Positions 36,321 through 46,719 are shown, counted from the stretch's first letter. The stretch: 64,000 bases of DNA from an uncultured Lachnospiraceae bacterium (GCA_947644545.1 CANRZW010000013.1:22707-86706); one strand, 5' to 3'. The notes: generated from the sequence alone by a model not told the origin. A program made the numbers and translations.

Positions 36321-37934
36321 ATGGGGTTATATCGTATTTTGCTGGTAGATGACGAGGAGGAAGTCCGTAAGGGGATTATCCGCAAGATGGAATGGGAAAA
36401 GCTGGGATTCGAGGTGGCGGGGGATGCCGAGAACGGCGCGGAGGCGTTAGAGAAGGTGGAGCAGCTGCAGCCGGATGTGGTGATGACGGATATTCGTATG
36501 CCGTATATGGACGGACTGACATTGACGAAGCGGATCCGGGAGAAATATCCTTCGATCAGGATATTGATCTTCTCGGGCTATGATGATTTCGAGTATGCGC
36601 AGCAGGCCATCAAGCTGCACGTGACGGAATATATTTTGAAACCGGTGAACGAGGAGGAACTGTCGGAGATCCTCACCAGAGTCAGGGAGAATCTGGACGA
36701 GGAGATCAAGCAGCGGCGTGATATCGATTCCCTGCGGGAGAGCTATCTGGGGAATCTGCCGATCCTGCGGGAACTTTTCCTGAACGATCTGGTGAGGGGT
36801 GCGGCGGATGCGGAAGCGGTGGTACCGAAGCTTGGGGAGTACGGTATCGATATTCTGGATGCCTGCAGATGGGTGGCGGCGGTCATTCATGTGGAGAAGT
36901 CGCAGACACAGACCCTGCCCCAGGAACTGATCCCCATTTCCGTACGGGGACTGGTAGAGGATTCCCTGCAGAGGTATTACAGGTTTGCCGTTTTTAATTC
37001 CATGGATGAGATTACCCTGATCGCGGCCATCGACGAACACAATACCCAGACAGGCTTAAGCAACCTGCTCCATGATATCTGTAAAGAGTGCCGCCGGGTG
37101 CTGGAGGTTGAGATCACCGTGGGCGTGGGCTGCAGCTGCGAGACATTGCCGGAGGTCAGCCGTTCTTACCAGTCGGCCATGGATGCGCTGGGGTATCGGG
37201 CCATCGTCGGTACGGGCAGGCCTATCTATATCAATGATGTGGAGCCCGTGGGCAGAGGGAAGCTGCAGTTTAGTGAGAAAGACGAGGAAGAGCTGGTGGC
37301 GGCCATTAAGTTCGGGACGGCGGAGAAGATCGACAGCGTGATCCGGGAACTTTCAGGCCGGATGGACGATGCGAAGGTTCATATCAGACAGTATCAGGCC
37401 TATATGATCTCCGTTGCCAACTATATGATCAGGCTGATGCAGCAGCACGATCTGGATATTGACGAGATGTTTGATTCCAAGGCGCAGTATGCGGAGGTGC
37501 TGGAAGGCATCTGCCGCCGGGAGGAATTCGCGGACCGGATCGCCGCGATCGCCTGCCGCATGAATGAGGTTATGAACCGGGAACGGGACAACACTACGCG
37601 CAGGGTTATCCAGGAAGCGAAGGAATATATCAGGGAGCATTTCTCGGAACCGGATTTGTCGGTGGAGACGTTGTGCCGTCATCTGCATATGAGTCCGGCT
37701 TATTTCTCCACTGTTTTTAAGAAAGAGACCGGACAGGCTTATGTCAATTATCTGACCGAAGTAAGACTCAGAAAGGCAGTGGAACTTTTGAACGAAACCG
37801 ACGACAAAACGTATATGATTGCGCAGAAAGTGGGTTACCAGGAACAGAATTATTTCAGCTATGTGTTTAAGAAGCGGTATGGTGTGTCGCCTACCAAATA
37901 CCGCGGGACGCAGTCGGAAGCGCAGCAGCAATAA
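36321..37934 (+). CDS. AraC-type response regulator (YesN-like)
   Basis: N-terminal receiver LYRILLVDDEEEVRKG; C-terminal AraC HTH MSPAYFSTVFKKETGQAYVNYL. Confidence 0.9.
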   Translation: MGLYRILLVDDEEEVRKGIIRKMEWEKLGFEVAGDAENGAEALEKVEQLQPDVVMTDIRMPYMDGLTLTKRIREKYPSIRILIFSGYDDFEYAQQAIKLHVTEYILKPVNEEELSEILTRVRENLDEEIKQRRDIDSLRESYLGNLPILRELFLNDLVRGAADAEAVVPKLGEYGIDILDACRWVAAVIHVEKSQTQTLPQELIPISVRGLVEDSLQRYYRFAVFNSMDEITLIAAIDEHNTQTGLSNLLHDICKECRRVLEVEITVGVGCSCETLPEVSRSYQSAMDALGYRAIVGTGRPIYINDVEPVGRGKLQFSEKDEEELVAAIKFGTAEKIDSVIRELSGRMDDAKVHIRQYQAYMISVANYMIRLMQQHDLDIDEMFDSKAQYAEVLEGICRREEFADRIAAIACRMNEVMNRERDNTTRRVIQEAKEYIREHFSEPDLSVETLCRHLHMSPAYFSTVFKKETGQAYVNYLTEVRLRKAVELLNETDDKTYMIAQKVGYQEQNYFSYVFKKRYGVSPTKYRGTQSEAQQQ

Positions 37935-37954
37935 CGCCACAGGAAAGGAGCGCC

Positions 37955-39745
37955 ATGGAACAGCAGATGCCGATGGGAACTGGCAGAAAGTCCAGCATCC
38001 GCTATACAATATTCAGATACTTTACGATCAGCGCTCTGGCGGTTATCGTTCTGATCGGGGTGACCCTTTATGCACAGATGTCCCAGCAGCTGACGGCGGC
38101 CGTGCGGGAGGAGAATCAGGCTGTCCTGGGACAGATCAACCGTTCTGTGGATTCTTACCTGCGCACCATCATGAAGCTTTCTGACAGCTTATACTACGGT
38201 GTTATCAAGAATGCGGATCTGGAGAAGGAGACGGTAAACAGCCAGATTACGCTGTTGTATGACAATAACAAGGACAGCATCGCCAATATCGCCCTGTTGT
38301 CCAAGGAAGGGGAGCTTCTGGAGGCGGTGCCGGCGGCGCGGCTGAAGACAGGCCTGGATGTGACGAAGGAACAGTGGTTTGGCAATACCCTCAACCGAAC
38401 GGACAACCTGCATTTTACCACGCCCCATGTGCAATATATATTCGATAATAATGAGAACCAGTACCGATGGGTCATTACCCTGACGCGGGCAGTGGAGATC
38501 ACCCATGGTACTTCCACGGAGCAGGGAATCCTGCTGCTGGATATCCGCTACAGCAGTCTGCAGCAGATCCTGGACAATATTACCCTGGGCAATCAGGGAT
38601 ATCTGTATATGGTCAGCAGCGGCGGGGAACTGATCTACCATCCCCGGATGCAGATGATCGAGACGGGGCAGATGTCGGAAAACACCGCCATGGCGGCAGG
38701 CTACCGGGACGGCAGTTTTCGGGAACGATACGAAGGGGAGTGGCGCGAAGTCAGCGTGAAATCCGTGGGGTATACGGGTTGGAAACTGCTCAGCGTGACA
38801 CCGGAAAAGGGACTGCCTCTGAGCAATCTGAAAATGCAGCTTTTTGCGGTCTTTGTGGTGGCGGCATTTCTGCTGGTGCTGGTACTGACCAATAATTTCA
38901 TCTCATCCCGCATCACCACGCCGATTCAGGAACTGGAGAAGTCTGTCAATGCGATCGAGGCGGGGGATCTGGATACGGAGGTGTACCAGGGCGGTTCTTA
39001 TGAGATCAGGCATCTCGGTCGTTCTATCGGAGAGATGGCAAAGCGTATCAAGACGCTGATGGAAGATATCGTGGCGGAGCACGAATCCAAGCGGAAAAGC
39101 GAGTTTGATACCTTACAGTCCCAGATCAATCCGCATTTTTTGTACAATACCCTGGATATCATTGTGTGGATGATCGAGAATGAGCAGAAGCAGGACGCCG
39201 TGCGGATCGTGACGGCGCTGGCGCGGTTTTTCAGGATCAGCTTAAGCAAAGGGAAAAGTATCATCACAGTAAAGGATGAGCTGGAGCATGTGCGGAATTA
39301 TCTGATGATCCAGCAGACAAGATTCAAGAACAAGTTTGTGTATGAGATCGAAGCGGCAAAGGACGTGATGGATCTGGTGAGCCTGAAACTGATGCTGCAA
39401 CCGTTGGTGGAGAATGCCATTTATCATGGTATGGAATTTATGGACGGGGACGGAGAGATCAGCATCAAGGTGTACCGGGAGGATACGGAGTTGTGGTTTC
39501 GGATCAGCGATAACGGGCTTGGCATGACGGCGGAACAGGCCAGGAGCCTTCTGGATGAACAGCATCATGTATCTTCCAAGCGGGGATCGGGCATCGGCGT
39601 CAAGAATGTGAATGAGCGGATCAGACTGTATTTCGGTGAAAGCTACGGCCTTACGATCTGGTCGGAGCCGGATGAAGGAACGATCATTGAGATCCATCTT
39701 CCGGCGCAGGCGTATTCGGAGGCGGCACAGGAGGCACGGGTATGA
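37955..39745 (+). CDS. Sensor histidine kinase (YesM/LytS-like, HAMP + His_kinase)
   Basis: LQSQINPHFLYNTLDIIVWM; HAMP; extracellular sensing domain. Confidence 0.9.
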   Translation: MEQQMPMGTGRKSSIRYTIFRYFTISALAVIVLIGVTLYAQMSQQLTAAVREENQAVLGQINRSVDSYLRTIMKLSDSLYYGVIKNADLEKETVNSQITLLYDNNKDSIANIALLSKEGELLEAVPAARLKTGLDVTKEQWFGNTLNRTDNLHFTTPHVQYIFDNNENQYRWVITLTRAVEITHGTSTEQGILLLDIRYSSLQQILDNITLGNQGYLYMVSSGGELIYHPRMQMIETGQMSENTAMAAGYRDGSFRERYEGEWREVSVKSVGYTGWKLLSVTPEKGLPLSNLKMQLFAVFVVAAFLLVLVLTNNFISSRITTPIQELEKSVNAIEAGDLDTEVYQGGSYEIRHLGRSIGEMAKRIKTLMEDIVAEHESKRKSEFDTLQSQINPHFLYNTLDIIVWMIENEQKQDAVRIVTALARFFRISLSKGKSIITVKDELEHVRNYLMIQQTRFKNKFVYEIEAAKDVMDLVSLKLMLQPLVENAIYHGMEFMDGDGEISIKVYREDTELWFRISDNGLGMTAEQARSLLDEQHHVSSKRGSGIGVKNVNERIRLYFGESYGLTIWSEPDEGTIIEIHLPAQAYSEAAQEARV

Positions 39746-40704
39746 TAGGTAAAAGTGGAAAAGTGCTGATAGTGATATATATCGTATGCCTGGTAGTATT
39801 GTTTCTTATGTGCTCTACGGATCTGATTATTCGTGAGCCGGAGCGGGAGATCTATCAGATCGCGGTGATTATTGAGGATGTGCGGAGTGATAATTACAGT
39901 AATTTCCGCAAGGGGATGGATCAGGCTGCTTTTGAGTTTAATGCGGATGTGCAGTTGATCACCCTGTATGAGAAACTGGATGTGCAGGAGCAGATGGAGC
40001 TGATGGAGCGGGAACAGCAGGACGGTGCCGACGCACTGATCGTCGTTCCGGTGGAGGAAGAACAGGTATCGAAGAAGCAGATGACGATTCCGGTGATTCT
40101 GTTTCGAGCCGGTGTGGCGGATGCGTCCGGTGCAGGGAATGTGATCATCGATCATGAGAAGATGGGGAAATTGCTGGTCGAGAAGATTCTGGAAGAGCAG
40201 CCGGCCGAAACGCCTGTGTATGTGCTGACGGATTCGACAGGGCAGAGCGATATGGACCGCCTTTTTCTAAAAGGCGTCGATGCGGCACTCGCGGAAGAAG
40301 GGTGCAGGGTGCAGAGAATCATGAAGAACGAGGAAGACCGTTTCTGGATGATGCTGGAGAAGATCGGGATGGAGGATTTGGAAGAAGTGGTGATCCTGGC
40401 GGAGAGTCAGGAGATCCTGACGGAAGCGGCAGGGGTTCTGGACGGCAGTGAGGAAACGGCAAGGGCCGTCAGAGGGCTTTACGGCCGAGGCACTACCATA
40501 CCGATCCTGAATTATCTGGACCGGGGACTGATCACGGGCATCTGTGTCACGGATGAATTCAGCCTGGGGTATTACAGTGTGCGGGAGGCGGTCCGGGCAC
40601 TGGAGGGAGCGGGCAGCGTTCCTACGGTGATGGAGTCCTATTATATAGAAAAGAAGGATCTGCGCGATCCGGCGTTTGAGAAGATGCTGTTTCCGATCGA
40701 GTAA
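39742..40704 (+). CDS. Membrane-anchored periplasmic-binding-protein-like sugar sensor
   Basis: N-terminal TM, PBP type I fold pattern (IAVIIEDVRSDNYSNFRKGMDQAA). Confidence 0.75.
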   Translation: MIGKSGKVLIVIYIVCLVVLFLMCSTDLIIREPEREIYQIAVIIEDVRSDNYSNFRKGMDQAAFEFNADVQLITLYEKLDVQEQMELMEREQQDGADALIVVPVEEEQVSKKQMTIPVILFRAGVADASGAGNVIIDHEKMGKLLVEKILEEQPAETPVYVLTDSTGQSDMDRLFLKGVDAALAEEGCRVQRIMKNEEDRFWMMLEKIGMEDLEEVVILAESQEILTEAAGVLDGSEETARAVRGLYGRGTTIPILNYLDRGLITGICVTDEFSLGYYSVREAVRALEGAGSVPTVMESYYIEKKDLRDPAFEKMLFPIE

Positions 40705-40716
40705 TCCTGCTTCGGC

Positions 40717-41739
40717 ATGGAGGTAAGAATGAAAAGAATATTTATATTGCTGATCGTGTGCCTGCTTTTGACTTCCTGTCAGGGAGTGAGTAAGGAGGAG
40801 GAGAAGACATCGATCCGCATCGGTATCAGCTTATACCGAGGGGACGATACCTTTATCAATAATATTCGCAGCATCATAGAGGAGAAGGCGAAGGAATATG
40901 AGCGGGAGAGCGGCATCAAGGTGACGCTGGACATTCAGGAGGCCAAGGGCAGTCAGAATACCCAGAATAATCAGGTGGAGCGGTTCATCTCATTAGGCTG
41001 TGACGTGCTGTGCATCAATCCGGTGGATCGAACGGACACTTCGCTGATCATTGATAAGGCGATGACCGCGGGGGTGCCCGTGGTGTTCTTTAACCGTCAG
41101 CCGGTGGAGGAGGATATGAACCGCTGGGACAAGCTCTTCTATGTGGGCGTGGATGCAAAGGAGACGGCTGTCCTGCAGGGCCAGATGGTGGTGGACCTGT
41201 ACCGAAAACAGCCGGAAGCGGTTGACTTAAACGAGGATGGCGTAGTCAGTTATGTGATGTTAGAGGGAGAGACCAGCCATCAGGATTCCCTGATTCGCAC
41301 GGAGTGGTCCGTACAGACGTTGAAGGACGGCAGAGTATCTATCGAGAGAATCACGGGCGGCATCGCAAACTGGGAGCGCAGCCAGGCGTCGGCGCTGATG
41401 GAACAGTGGCTTACGGAGTATCCGGATACCATCGAATTGGTGATCAGCAACAATGATGACATGGCGCTGGGGGCGATCGATGCGCTGGAGCGGGCGCAGG
41501 TTACGGGGGTGAACGTGATCGGTATAGACGGCACTACGCCGGGGCTGGAAGCGATCGAGAACGGGAAGCTCTTAGGAACGGTCTCTGCCAACAAGGATCT
41601 CTACTGCAGTGCGATTCTGGAATTGGCTGCCAGCTGTGCGCTGGAAAAAGCGCTGCCGGAGGAGTATCCGCTTACGGACGAGACGTACTTTTGGACGCCG
41701 CAGGAGATTATAATTACAAAAATCAAAGAAAATCCATAA
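40717..41739 (+). CDS. Galactose-type substrate-binding lipoprotein
   Basis: Lipobox LLLTSCQG; PBP type I; NPVDRTDTSLIIDKA, ELVISNNDDMALGAIDAL. Confidence 0.85.
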   Translation: MEVRMKRIFILLIVCLLLTSCQGVSKEEEKTSIRIGISLYRGDDTFINNIRSIIEEKAKEYERESGIKVTLDIQEAKGSQNTQNNQVERFISLGCDVLCINPVDRTDTSLIIDKAMTAGVPVVFFNRQPVEEDMNRWDKLFYVGVDAKETAVLQGQMVVDLYRKQPEAVDLNEDGVVSYVMLEGETSHQDSLIRTEWSVQTLKDGRVSIERITGGIANWERSQASALMEQWLTEYPDTIELVISNNDDMALGAIDALERAQVTGVNVIGIDGTTPGLEAIENGKLLGTVSANKDLYCSAILELAASCALEKALPEEYPLTDETYFWTPQEIIITKIKENP

Positions 41740-41886
41740 CTATTCCAAGAAAATCTTATGGAAAACGGACAGATAATCCGGTACAATAGCCTTGTCAGTA
41801 GTCATAATGTGTAAAAGGGAGTGCACATTATGGCATAAAATGATAAAAACGCCTAAAAATGGCAGAATTAAGGAGGATTTGTAACT

Positions 41887-43023
41887 ATGAAATTGAAAAA
41901 AGTGCTTGCGATAGCAATGGCATCCATGATGGTATTCGGTCTGACAGCATGCGGCGGCAATGATGCAGCTCCTGCAACGACAGAAGCGCCTGCAGAAGAG
42001 GCTCCGGCTGAAGAAGAAGCGCCTGCAGAAGAGGAAGCTCCGGCTGAAGAAGAAGCTGAGACCGAGGCTGAGGCAGAAGACGCAGCGGCAGAAGATGCTG
42101 ACGCAGCAGCGGATGCAGCAGGTGCAGGCGGCAACATCGGTGTCTGCATTTACAAGTTCGACGACGCATTCATGACCACATACCGTAATGCACTGCAGGA
42201 GATCCTGGAGGGCAAAGGTTACACCGTAACTTTCATGGATGGTAAGAATGACCAGGCTGAGCAGAATAACCAGATCAACAACTTCATCGCACAGGGCGTT
42301 GACGCGCTGATCATCAATCCGGTTATGACATCTGCAGCAGACCAGATCATCGCTACCGTTAAGGACGCAGGCGTACCGACCGTTCTGATCAACCGTGAGC
42401 CTACGGCAGAGCAGATGAGCGCATATGACAAGCTGGTTTATGTAGGATGTGACGCACGTCAGTCCGGAACCATGCAGGGTGAGCTGATCCTGGATACCGA
42501 GAACAAGGGTGATATCAACGGCGACGGCAAAGTTTCTTACATCATGATCCAGGGTGACCCGGAGAACGTTGACGCACAGTATCGTACAGAGTTCTCTGTA
42601 AAGGCACTGACAGACGCAGGCATCGAAGTGGAAGAGCTTGACCTGCAGCGTGGTGACTGGGATCGTAACAAGGGTCAGGAGATCGCACAGAACGACCTTG
42701 CTAAATTCGGTGACCAGATCGAAGTTATCTTCTGTAACAATGACGATATGGCAATCGGTGCTCTGCAGGCAATCCAGGCAGCAGGCCGTAAGGTAAACGA
42801 GGACATCTATCTGGTAGGTGTTGACGCTCTGGACGCTGCACTTAACGAAGTGGCATCCGGCAACATGACAGGTACGGTTCTGAATGACGCTCAGGGTCAG
42901 GCAGAAGGTGCGGTTGCAGCTATGGAAGAGCTGCTTGGCGGCAAGACATATGCATCTGGCGAGCAGTCCATCTATGTAGACTATGTGAAGGTTACTCCGG
43001 ATAACGTAGCTGACTTCCAGTAA
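41887..43023 (+). CDS. mglB: Galactose/methyl-galactoside ABC transporter substrate-binding protein
   Basis: Lipobox FGLTACGG, acidic AP/AE-rich linker, PBP type I; IEVIFCNNDDMAIGALQAI. Confidence 0.85.
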   Translation: MKLKKVLAIAMASMMVFGLTACGGNDAAPATTEAPAEEAPAEEEAPAEEEAPAEEEAETEAEAEDAAAEDADAAADAAGAGGNIGVCIYKFDDAFMTTYRNALQEILEGKGYTVTFMDGKNDQAEQNNQINNFIAQGVDALIINPVMTSAADQIIATVKDAGVPTVLINREPTAEQMSAYDKLVYVGCDARQSGTMQGELILDTENKGDINGDGKVSYIMIQGDPENVDAQYRTEFSVKALTDAGIEVEELDLQRGDWDRNKGQEIAQNDLAKFGDQIEVIFCNNDDMAIGALQAIQAAGRKVNEDIYLVGVDALDAALNEVASGNMTGTVLNDAQGQAEGAVAAMEELLGGKTYASGEQSIYVDYVKVTPDNVADFQ

Positions 43024-43063
43024 GCAGAAGCAGTCCACAATAATATGAGAATGTAAATCACTG

Positions 43064-43096
43064 AGAAGTGCGTGTGCATTTGGCGCATGCACTTCT
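43064..43096 (+). promoter_or_regulatory. Intercistronic hairpin between mglB and mglA
   Basis: AGAAGTGCgtgtgcatttggcgcatGCACTTCT. Confidence 0.6.
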
Positions 43097-43123
43097 TTCT
43101 GATACATAAAGGGGGTTATCAAT

Positions 43124-44632
43124 TTGTCAGAGTATCGTTTGGAGATGCACAATGTCGTTAAAACATTTCCAGGTGTCAAAGCGCTGGACGGTGCGCAGTT
43201 GAATTTGCGGCCGGGTACGGTTCATGCCCTGATGGGCGAGAACGGAGCCGGCAAATCCACCCTGATGAAGTGCATGTTCGGTATCTACCACATGGACGAA
43301 GGGGAAGTGATCTATGAAGGAGAAAAAGTTCAGATCAAGGGGCCGCTGGATGCCTTAAACCGCGGTATTGCCATGGTACATCAGGAGTTGCAGCCGATTC
43401 CGGAAAGAAGCATCGGTGAGAACATCTATGTAGGGCGTTATCCGGTTAAGAAGTTTGGTCCGGTGACCGTGATCGATCATGATAAAATGTATGAAGATGC
43501 GGCCAGAGTATTGGAAGAGGTGCATCTGAATTTCGAGCCGAAGGCGAAGCTGGGAAGTCTGTCGGTATCGCAGATGCAGCTGGTTGAGATCGCGAAGGCG
43601 GTTTCCGCTGACTGTAAGGTACTGATCCTCGACGAGCCTACCTCGTCACTGACGGCCGCAGAAGTAGAAGCTTTATTTACCATCATCAATGAGCTGCGCA
43701 GCAAAGGCGTTTCCATCGTCTATATCAGTCATAAGATGGATGAGATCCTGCGCATCAGTGATGAAGTTACGATCATGCGTGACGGACAGTATATCGGAAC
43801 CTGGTCGGCCAAAGAGCTGACTACCGATTTTATCATCACCAAGATGGTTGGCCGTGAGCTTTCCGAATTGTATCCGACGCGCGAGAATGTACCCGGTGAA
43901 GTGGTGTTCGAAGTGGAAGATTTCACTTCCATCAATCCCAAGAGTTTCCGCCATGTATCGTTCCAGCTCAAGAAGGGTGAGATCCTGGGTGTGGCCGGTC
44001 TGGTAGGAGCACAGCGTACAGAGCTGATGGAAGGCTTGTTCGGGCTTCGCAGCCATACGGCGGGTAAGATTACATACAGAGGGCAGGAGATCAGGATCAA
44101 CCAGCCTAAGGATGCCATCAACAGCGGTATTGCCATGCTGACGGAGGATCGTCGTGCCACGGGAATCCTGGGCGTGCTGTCCATTGCGGACAATGTTTCC
44201 ATCGCATCCTTGAATCAGTATCTGATCGGCGGATTTATGCTCGATGACGGCAAGATCGAGCAGCTGGTACAGGAGAATGTCGCCAAGCTTTCGATCAAGA
44301 CACCGTCCTCTAAGACGCAGATCCAATCGCTTTCAGGCGGTAACCAGCAGAAGGTACTGATCAGCCGCTGGCTGGCGAACAGTCCGGATGTCTTTATTAT
44401 GGACGAACCTACGCGTGGTATCGACGTGGGAGCCAAGTATGAGATCTACTGTATTATTGCCGAGATGGCAAAGCAGGGCAAGAGTATCATCATGATCTCT
44501 TCGGAGATGAGCGAGCTGATCGGTATGTCCGACCGTATTATGGTCATGTGTGACGGCCGGGTGACCGGATTTATCGGCGGCGATGAGGCGAATCAGGAGA
44601 ATATCATGGCACTTGCAACGCAGTTTGAATAA
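43124..44632 (+). CDS. mglA: Sugar ABC transporter ATP-binding protein (duplicated ABC domains)
   Basis: GENGAGKSTLMKCMFGIY; second LSGGNQQKVLISRWLA. Confidence 0.92.
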   Translation: MSEYRLEMHNVVKTFPGVKALDGAQLNLRPGTVHALMGENGAGKSTLMKCMFGIYHMDEGEVIYEGEKVQIKGPLDALNRGIAMVHQELQPIPERSIGENIYVGRYPVKKFGPVTVIDHDKMYEDAARVLEEVHLNFEPKAKLGSLSVSQMQLVEIAKAVSADCKVLILDEPTSSLTAAEVEALFTIINELRSKGVSIVYISHKMDEILRISDEVTIMRDGQYIGTWSAKELTTDFIITKMVGRELSELYPTRENVPGEVVFEVEDFTSINPKSFRHVSFQLKKGEILGVAGLVGAQRTELMEGLFGLRSHTAGKITYRGQEIRINQPKDAINSGIAMLTEDRRATGILGVLSIADNVSIASLNQYLIGGFMLDDGKIEQLVQENVAKLSIKTPSSKTQIQSLSGGNQQKVLISRWLANSPDVFIMDEPTRGIDVGAKYEIYCIIAEMAKQGKSIIMISSEMSELIGMSDRIMVMCDGRVTGFIGGDEANQENIMALATQFE

Positions 44633-44649
44633 GGAGGGGGAACATTATC

Positions 44650-45633
44650 ATGGCAAAATCATTTAATATGAAAAAATTTATGTCCAACAATGCGATCATA
44701 ATCCTGATCGTGCTGCTGGCTATTTTGACAGGAGCTACAACACAGAACTTTTTTACAGTAACCAACTTTAAGAATCTGGTAGTCAATGTATCCCCCAGAT
44801 TCATCATCGCCTGCGGTGTATCGGGATGTCTGATCACCAAGGGTACGGACCTTTCCGCAGGACGTGCGGTCGGACTGGCGGCGTGTCTTTCCGCCATGCT
44901 TCTGCAGAGTATTGACTATTCGGCACGTATGCTTCCCTGGATGCCGGATATTCCATGGCCGATCGCTTTGGTTATCGTTATGGTTATCATGGGATGCTTC
45001 GGCGGCGTGAACGGCGTTGTGATTTCCGTATTGAAGGTTCCGCCCTTCATCGCGACTCTGGGTATGCAGACGATTATCTATGGTCTCTGTTCCCTGATTA
45101 CGAACAACCAGCCTATGGGTGGTTACAAGACCAGTTATCTGACCGTTGCCAGCGGATCCCTGGGACCGATTCCCTATCTGATGATCTTCGCGGTAGTGAT
45201 CGGCGCTTATTTCTGGTTCCTGTATAATAAGACCCGTCACGGTAAGTATATGTATGCCATCGGTGGTAACGAGAATGCGGCACAGGTGGCCGGTGTCAAC
45301 GTGCGCGGTTCTCTGATCCGTATCTACATTCTGGCGGGCTGCATGTACGCGCTGGCAGGTTTCCTGGTAGGCGCGAAGGCCGGCGGTGCATCTACAGCGA
45401 CCGGTAACGGTTATGAGCTGGAGGCAATCGCAGCCTGTACCATCGGCGGTGTATCCGCGAACGGTGGTGTAGGTCGTGTGGGCGGTATCCTGATCGGTGT
45501 ACTGGTATTCGAGATCCTGAAGATCTGTCTCCAGTTCCTTGGTGTGGATCCGGCTTATACATACATCGCACAGGGTCTTGTAATCGTGATCGCGGTTGCA
45601 CTTGACTTAAGAAAGTACCTGCAGAAGAAATAG
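44650..45633 (+). CDS. mglC: Sugar ABC transporter permease
   Basis: Multi-TM RbsC/MglC-type; AIGGNENAAQVAGVNV. Confidence 0.92.
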   Translation: MAKSFNMKKFMSNNAIIILIVLLAILTGATTQNFFTVTNFKNLVVNVSPRFIIACGVSGCLITKGTDLSAGRAVGLAACLSAMLLQSIDYSARMLPWMPDIPWPIALVIVMVIMGCFGGVNGVVISVLKVPPFIATLGMQTIIYGLCSLITNNQPMGGYKTSYLTVASGSLGPIPYLMIFAVVIGAYFWFLYNKTRHGKYMYAIGGNENAAQVAGVNVRGSLIRIYILAGCMYALAGFLVGAKAGGASTATGNGYELEAIAACTIGGVSANGGVGRVGGILIGVLVFEILKICLQFLGVDPAYTYIAQGLVIVIAVALDLRKYLQKK

Positions 45634-45642
45634 CAGAACAAT

Positions 45643-45891
45643 ATGGAAGGAATAGATGATATGGCAGAAGAGCAGAGAAGAGATGAGGAATTGGAGCTGG
45701 AAGCGCAGCAGGCTGATACGGAGCAGACGGATAAGAAGAAGTCTTCCGGAGGCAGTGCATTTGAAGGAATCTATGAGCAGCTTCCCGATATTCCCATCCG
45801 GTCACTGGACAAATTCATTTTGCTCTGTGTGATCGCACTGGTGGCGGTGATTGTGTTCGGCGTGCTGCAGGCAAATCATGTATTCGGATAA
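45643..45891 (+). CDS. Small acidic protein with one C-terminal TM segment
   Basis: RSLDKFILLCVIALVAVIVFGVLQANHVFG; follows mglC. Confidence 0.6.
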   Translation: MEGIDDMAEEQRRDEELELEAQQADTEQTDKKKSSGGSAFEGIYEQLPDIPIRSLDKFILLCVIALVAVIVFGVLQANHVFG

Positions 45892-45940
45892 AAGACAATA
45901 ATTATTTCTATGAGGGTGGAGATATTTATTAAACACAGTG

Positions 45941-45970
45941 AAGGGGCTTTCCGTAAGGAGGGCCCCTTAT
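45941..45970 (+). terminator. Hairpin/terminator after the mgl operon
   Basis: AAGGGGCtttccgtaaggagGGCCCCTT. Confidence 0.6.
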
Positions 45971-46026
45971 AGGTGTCAGAGGAGAATGATCCGGATGACG
46001 TAAAGATTTGAGTTGGACATAACAAA

Positions 46027-46719
46027 ATGTTCGTGCTATACTATGAGAGTCGTGGATTTATACAAGAAACAACAGGGCGCAAAACGCTTCGGAGGGAAAG
46101 AAAAGACGAAAAGAGATCAAAGAGGAAGATACGTGTGGCGAGAAGAAAGGGATTAACTTTTTATCAGAAGAAAAAAAGACTGGATTCCAGAATTATCAAG
46201 GACATCTTCGAGATGATCGTTGGCGGGGTGGCGGCTGTCTTTCTGGCATTTGTGATCGTGTATTCCGTAGGGATGCGCACGAGCGTTATCGGGGATTCCA
46301 TGGAGACTACGCTGTTTAACGGGCAGGAGATTCTGGTGAATCGTGTGTTATACAGGCTTTCCACGCCGAAACGGGGAGATGTGATTGTCTTTCTGCCCAA
46401 CGGAAATCAGAATTCTCATTTCTATGTGAAAAGAGTAGTGGGCCTGCCGGGGGAGACCGTGCAGATCAAAGACGGCAGCGTCTATATCGACGGTGTCTTT
46501 CTGGAAGAGTCGGAGGAATTCGACAGGATGATCGATGCGGGTATCGCAGAGAATGAAATGACGTTGGCGATCGATGAATTTTTTGTGCTGGGGGATAACC
46601 GCAATAGCAGTGAGGACAGCCGCTCCGGTAATATCGGCGGTGTGAATAAGAATAATATAATCGGGAAAGCCTGGTTCCATATGCCGTCGGGAGAGGAAGG
46701 CATGGGACTGGTCGAGTAG
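46027..46719 (+). CDS. lepB: Signal peptidase I (start uncertain)
   Basis: IGDSMETTLFNGQEILVNR; KRGDVIVF; YVKRVVGLPGE; GDNRNSSEDSR. Confidence 0.9.
   Translation: MFVLYYESRGFIQETTGRKTLRRERKDEKRSKRKIRVARRKGLTFYQKKKRLDSRIIKDIFEMIVGGVAAVFLAFVIVYSVGMRTSVIGDSMETTLFNGQEILVNRVLYRLSTPKRGDVIVFLPNGNQNSHFYVKRVVGLPGETVQIKDGSVYIDGVFLEESEEFDRMIDAGIAENEMTLAIDEFFVLGDNRNSSEDSRSGNIGGVNKNNIIGKAWFHMPSGEEGMGLVE

Noticed and set aside
41980-42120. Short repeats in mglB considered as CRISPR or tandem regulatory repeats
   Set aside because: Coding repeats of a protein linker; no spacer/repeat periodicity.
41960-42175. 71-aa QKRLRLKKK-type ORF inside mglB
   Set aside because: Alternate-frame product of the Ala/Glu repeat.
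41740-43179. 479-aa minus-strand ORF opposite mglB
   Set aside because: Cys/His/Val-rich low-complexity translation, fully antisense to a well-supported CDS; codon-bias shadow ORF.
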